Source: a virus. From it: 21,553 nt of DNA. The stretch spans positions 1 through 21,553 of IMG/VR virus record IMGVR_UViG_3300035187_002205; one strand, 5' to 3'. The notes beneath the pieces were generated by a model. The model saw only the letters and a list, made by a program, of their open reading frames with translations. It was not told the origin of the DNA and searched no databases. The position numbers were made by a program, and so were the translations under genes. Below, in pieces: positions 18,453 through 21,553 of this stretch (positions are counted from its first letter, which is position 1; every line of letters starts with the position of its first letter).

Positions 18453-18905
18453 ATGATGGGGACGAGCGAAATGGTGCCGAAGGTGCAGGGGAAACGGAAG
18501 GGGTGGAAGGTCCAAGGAATTCGTCGCTCCAATCCAAACAAAAAAAATGGTCCCGATCCAAAGGAGATTGCCGATCCCGATTGGGCTCGGGTGTTGGATG
18601 GTGCATCGCTCGGGATCCCGTTTGAGCGTCTCTGCCATCTCGCAGGGATGAGCGAAAAGACATTCGCCAAGTATTTATTGAGGCACCCCGATAGGAAGGA
18701 AGCAATCGAAGCAGCTAAGACCAGAGGAGAATACGATCTTACCTCTGTCGTTCGCACTTGCGGCCCCGGCTGGCAAGGTTCCGCGTGGTTGTTAGAAAGA
18801 ACACGTGGATATGTAGCTAGGGCTTCGCTAGAACATACAGGAAAGGGCGGCAAAGATTTATCAATAAGCGGTGCTCTGCTGGGAGCTTTCGGTAATACTA
18901 AATAA
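18453..18905 (+). CDS. Terminase small subunit
   Basis: 150 aa from ATG at 18453; ATG at 18456 and 18471 and an upstream TTG at 18432 are alternatives. GTGGGGGG lies just before and best suits 18456. The basic N-terminus (QGKRKGWKV, NPNKKNG) is followed by an HTH-type DNA-binding region (DWARVLDGASLGIPFERLCH then LAGMSEKTFAKYLLRHPD). After it come the typical helix EAIEAAKTRGEYDLTSVV, and WQGSAWLLERTRGYVARASL. This order is that of phage small terminases, which recognise the packaging site and bring in the large subunit. The gene directly precedes the large subunit. Confidence 0.78.
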   Translation: MMGTSEMVPKVQGKRKGWKVQGIRRSNPNKKNGPDPKEIADPDWARVLDGASLGIPFERLCHLAGMSEKTFAKYLLRHPDRKEAIEAAKTRGEYDLTSVVRTCGPGWQGSAWLLERTRGYVARASLEHTGKGGKDLSISGALLGAFGNTK

Positions 18906-18984
18906 AGACCACGGGGGGGGGACGACCCCCAGGGTGGGGGTTGAGGTTACCTGATACCCCCCTCTTCCAACCGCCCACAATTTT
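18906..18984 (+). promoter_or_regulatory. G-run/hairpin spacer before the large terminase gene
   Basis: 79 bases. It contains G9 (18913-18921), the hairpin ACCCCC-AGGGT-... GGGGGT (18925-18930 with 18936-18941), and C6 (18957-18962). No SD precedes the ATG at 18985 (leader CCACAATTTT). The structure could limit translation or be a packaging-site element, as cos/pac sites often lie beside or within small terminase genes; the latter is inference. Confidence 0.45.
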
Positions 18985-20520
18985 ATGCCTGTCAAGCAAA
19001 TAAAGCGTAAACGTTCTCCATCGTTGGGGATGGGTTCGCATATCCCTGCGTGGAAGCAGCGGAAGATGTTGGAGGAGGCGCAGAGGCTGGAGAACTTTCC
19101 TGAGATGATGCTTGGCCTACGGGATGTGTATCCGTGGCAGAAGGCAGTGTTGGGGGCGTTGAATGAGAAGCATGCGAAGGTGGCGTTGAAGGCTGCGAAT
19201 GGGTCTGGCAAGACGAGCATGGTGGCGGCGAGTGTGGTGATTTGGCATATGCTTCGTTGGCCGGGGAGTTTGGTGGTGTGTACGGCTGGTGTGTATCGTC
19301 AGGTGGCGGATGCGTTGTGGCCGCATTTGCGGAAGATGATCAATGGGTTGGGGGGTGAGGAGAATGGTTTCTCGATCAAGGATGGTGAGGTGCGGTATGT
19401 GTATCCGAGGAAGGTGGATGGTCAGGAGTTGGTGAGTCGGTGTATTGGGTTTTCGGCTAGTAATCCTGAGAAGGCTGAGGGGTGGCATGTGCAGGGGCCG
19501 AGTGGGGATTTGTTGTATGTGGTGGATGAGGCGAAGGCTGTGCCGGACGGGATTTTTCAGTCGATGGAGCGGTGTCAGCCGACGCGGGTGTTGTTGATGA
19601 GTAGTCCTGGAGGGAGCAGTGGGTATTTCTATGAGGTGTTTCGGAGGAATGATGGGAAGTGGAAGACGTTTACGGTGACGGCGTATGATTGTCCGCATAT
19701 TCGGAAGGAGTGGATTGAGGAGCAGGTGGCGAGGTGGGGAGAGGGTCATCCGTTGGTGCGGTCGATGATACATGCGGAGTTCATGGAGGATGACGGGAGT
19801 TTGACGGCGGTGCGGACGGCGGACTGGCAGAGGTTGGTGAGTGGCCCGCCGAAGGAGGATACGGAAGGTCACCGTTTGACTGCTGGTTGTGATTTCAGTG
19901 CTGGTGGGGATGAGAGTGTTCTTGTGGTGAGGCAGGGGAACGTGGTGAAGGGTTTGGTGAGGTGGCGGGACAAGGACACGATGGCGAGTGTTGGGAGGTT
20001 TATCAGTGAGTTTCGGAAGTGGAAGTTGAAGGCGGAGGATGTGTATGCGGATGTGGGTGGGATGGGGATCGTGATGTGCGACGCTCTCCGAGCGGAGGGT
20101 TGGGATGTGAGGCGGGTGAATTTTGGGGAGCGGGCGATTCGGGATGATCAGTTTGTGAATCGTGCGGCGGAGATGTGGATTGAGTTTGGTCGGATGGTGG
20201 AGGAGGGGAAGGTGAACTTGGGGCCTGTTGGGAATGACGAGGTGTTGTTGCAGCAGTTGGTTACCCGGAAGGTGCGGACGAATGGGAAGGGGAAGCTGAC
20301 GCTGGAGGGGAAGGACGAGTTGAGGGCGAGGGGGATCAACAGTCCTGATCGTGCGGATGCGCTTGTCCTGGCGTTCTGTGGTGGTGGTGGGAAGAGGATG
20401 GATGAGTATCTGAGGGCGGTGGGAGAGGATGGGAGGAGTTTGTTGGAGAGGATGGAGGAGGAGATTGGCCCACTGGAGCCGGAGGGGGTTGCGCTTGCTG
20501 GATGTGAGGTAGGGGGGTAG
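18985..20520 (+). CDS. Terminase large subunit (packaging ATPase-nuclease)
   Basis: 511 aa, a normal length. ATPase: Walker A KAANGSGKT (69-77), Walker B LLYVVDEA (176-183) with Asp181-Glu182, coupling motif LLMSSPGG (203-210). RNase H-type nuclease: TAGCDFSAGGDES (Asp303), VYADVGGMG (Asp356) and INSPDRADAL (Asp455/Asp458). It translocates DNA into the capsid through the portal and cuts it at the end. The start at 18985 has no SD. The gene is extremely G-rich on the coding strand (19381-19440 has 29 G and 5 C). The portal gene follows 16 bases after the stop. Confidence 0.93.
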   Translation: MPVKQIKRKRSPSLGMGSHIPAWKQRKMLEEAQRLENFPEMMLGLRDVYPWQKAVLGALNEKHAKVALKAANGSGKTSMVAASVVIWHMLRWPGSLVVCTAGVYRQVADALWPHLRKMINGLGGEENGFSIKDGEVRYVYPRKVDGQELVSRCIGFSASNPEKAEGWHVQGPSGDLLYVVDEAKAVPDGIFQSMERCQPTRVLLMSSPGGSSGYFYEVFRRNDGKWKTFTVTAYDCPHIRKEWIEEQVARWGEGHPLVRSMIHAEFMEDDGSLTAVRTADWQRLVSGPPKEDTEGHRLTAGCDFSAGGDESVLVVRQGNVVKGLVRWRDKDTMASVGRFISEFRKWKLKAEDVYADVGGMGIVMCDALRAEGWDVRRVNFGERAIRDDQFVNRAAEMWIEFGRMVEEGKVNLGPVGNDEVLLQQLVTRKVRTNGKGKLTLEGKDELRARGINSPDRADALVLAFCGGGGKRMDEYLRAVGEDGRSLLERMEEEIGPLEPEGVALAGCEVGG

Positions 20521-20536
20521 GAAGGGGTGAAGGAAT

Positions 20537-21553
20537 ATGATGACTGAAAAGGGGCGGAGTGATTTGCAGGGGCAGATACTGACGAGTATCGAGCAGCGGA
20601 GTCCTTGGGAGTTGCGGCAGACTCGGTGGTATGAGTTGCGGCATCATGGGCTTCGGCGGACGAACAAGCCGTGGCCGAAGGCTGCGGACCTGCATTGGCC
20701 GTTGATTGACACGGCGATTGAGAAGCTGAAGCCGTTGTTCTTGCAGCAGGCGTTGGGGATGGATGTTGTGGCCAGCTTTGTGCCGATGAGGGCGCAGTTG
20801 AATGCGTACACGAAGGTCGCGGAGGACTGGTTCAACTACAAGATTCGGGAGAAGACGAACTTTGTGGATGAGGTGTTGAGCTGGGTGGATTACACGCTGA
20901 TGAGTGGGCGTGGGGTGATGAAGTGTTTCTGGAATCCTGGGGACAAGAGGGTTGGGTTTGAGGCGGTGGATCCGATGTATTTCGTGGTGCCGCCGTACAC
21001 GACGGATTTGCAGGATGCGGACTGGGCGGTGCATGTGATGCCGATGAGTGTGGGTGCGTACAAGCGCATGGCTGGCCAGTTTGGTTGGAAGGCGGATTCG
21101 AAGACGATAGCGAAGATCCGTGGGAACCCGCAGGAGGACGACAACATTCCGGGTGCGGCGAGTGAGAATGACGCGAAGCAACTGCGTGAGGGTATTACTT
21201 ACACGAGCAACACGGATGGGGTGATCATCTGGGAGGTGTATCGGAAGACGGATGCTGGGAAGTGGGAGGTGTATTTGTACAGTCCTGCTGCTGTGGATCT
21301 CGATCTCCGAGATCCCATGGAGTTGCCGTACGACCATGGGCAGTGTCCCTTCGTGGATTTCCCGTATGAGATCAAGGACAAGGGGTGGTTCAGTCCGCGA
21401 GGGGTGTGTGAGATCTTGGCTCCGTTTGAGCTGAGCATGACCTCGATGTGGAACCACAAGCATGATGCGATGACGTTGTACAACCGTCCGTTGTTCCGGG
21501 CGGAGCGGGAGTTGCCGAACAGCATCAATCTGCGGTTTCAGCCGGGGCAGATC
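20537..21553 (+). CDS. Portal protein (partial, runs off the window)
   Basis: 339 codons are present with no stop; the frame is open at the right edge. It begins MMTEKGRSDLQGQILTSIEQ (ATG 20537, or ATG 20540; AAGGAAT upstream). Portal-like features are WPKAADLHWPLIDTAIEKLK, DWFNYKIREKTNFVDEVLSW, VDYTLMSGRGVMKCFWNPGD, then YDHGQCPFVDFPYEIKDKGW and SPRGVCEILAPFELSMTSMW with NHKHDAMTLYNRPL. Small polar substitutions aside, this is the arrangement of portal proteins that follow terL in podovirus- and siphovirus-like phages. Base use is the same G-rich style as terL. Confidence 0.82.
   Translation, partial: MMTEKGRSDLQGQILTSIEQRSPWELRQTRWYELRHHGLRRTNKPWPKAADLHWPLIDTAIEKLKPLFLQQALGMDVVASFVPMRAQLNAYTKVAEDWFNYKIREKTNFVDEVLSWVDYTLMSGRGVMKCFWNPGDKRVGFEAVDPMYFVVPPYTTDLQDADWAVHVMPMSVGAYKRMAGQFGWKADSKTIAKIRGNPQEDDNIPGAASENDAKQLREGITYTSNTDGVIIWEVYRKTDAGKWEVYLYSPAAVDLDLRDPMELPYDHGQCPFVDFPYEIKDKGWFSPRGVCEILAPFELSMTSMWNHKHDAMTLYNRPLFRAERELPNSINLRFQPGQI

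Noticed and set aside
19117-19872. 251-codon - strand frame opposite terL
   Set aside because: His/Pro/Arg/Thr-rich shadow; terL motifs are intact on the other strand.
20336-21463. 375-codon - strand frame opposite the portal gene
   Set aside because: His/Pro/Arg-rich composition produced by the G-rich portal codons on the opposite strand; no motif seen.

Overview
The window is phage DNA: a lytic phage or a prophage fragment, probably a tailed dsDNA phage. It carries a terminase small subunit, a terminase large subunit and the start of a portal gene at the right end. Two long Gln- and Gly/Ala-rich virion-type proteins lie at the left end. Between them are a recombination module, a replication module and many very small genes. 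The genes are packed, and most junctions overlap by ATGA or GTGA. No ribosomal, tRNA or clear host gene was seen. The sequence does not identify the host. Many starts lack a Shine-Dalgarno (SD) sequence and have an A/C-rich leader, which fits hosts that rely little on SD pairing, but this is only a hint.

Layout. Positions 1-4146: the end of one gene, then two virion-type proteins (492 and 864 aa). Positions 4197-8249 (+): a helix-turn-helix protein, a RecT-like annealing protein, a PD-(D/E)XK exonuclease, a DUF669-like putative ssDNA-binding protein, a hairpin, a superfamily 2 helicase, a small membrane protein, a RuvC-like resolvase and a 53-residue basic protein. Together these form a nearly complete recombination set. 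Positions 8246-11429 (+): small SD-led genes around thyX, including three tandem relatives of a 'DTPRTD ... FARQLERELNAAN' family. Positions 11426-15138 (+): A/C-rich, mostly SD-less small genes with HTH and zinc-ribbon proteins, then a primase-helicase fusion and a short accessory protein. Positions 15139-15571: a gene-free stretch rich in hairpins and G/C runs between convergent operons. Positions 15572-16514 (-): a short cytosine-methyltransferase-like gene and two tiny genes. Positions 16515-16947: a second gene-free stretch with a candidate promoter, direct repeats and a terminator. Positions 16948-18325 (-): six small genes. Positions 18453-21553 (+): terminase small, terminase large and portal (cut by the window edge).

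How it fits together. Primase-helicase, RecT, exonuclease, resolvase and helicase would replicate and recombine the genome. ThyX supplies dTMP. The methyltransferase-like protein may protect the DNA. The terminase packages it through the portal. No DNA polymerase, lysis gene, integrase or tail gene is visible here.

The most unusual signals are as follows. (1) The + strand switches sharply from C-rich to G-rich near 16.5-16.8 kb, inside the second gene-free stretch; this could mark a replication origin. (2) The paralogous gene array has a 17-base junction repeated at three gene boundaries, with a truncated fourth copy further on. (3) Strong hairpins and quadruplex-type runs lie at 15.1-15.6 kb. 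(4) Two different translation-start styles are arranged in blocks. All functional calls come from reading motifs, not from database searches.
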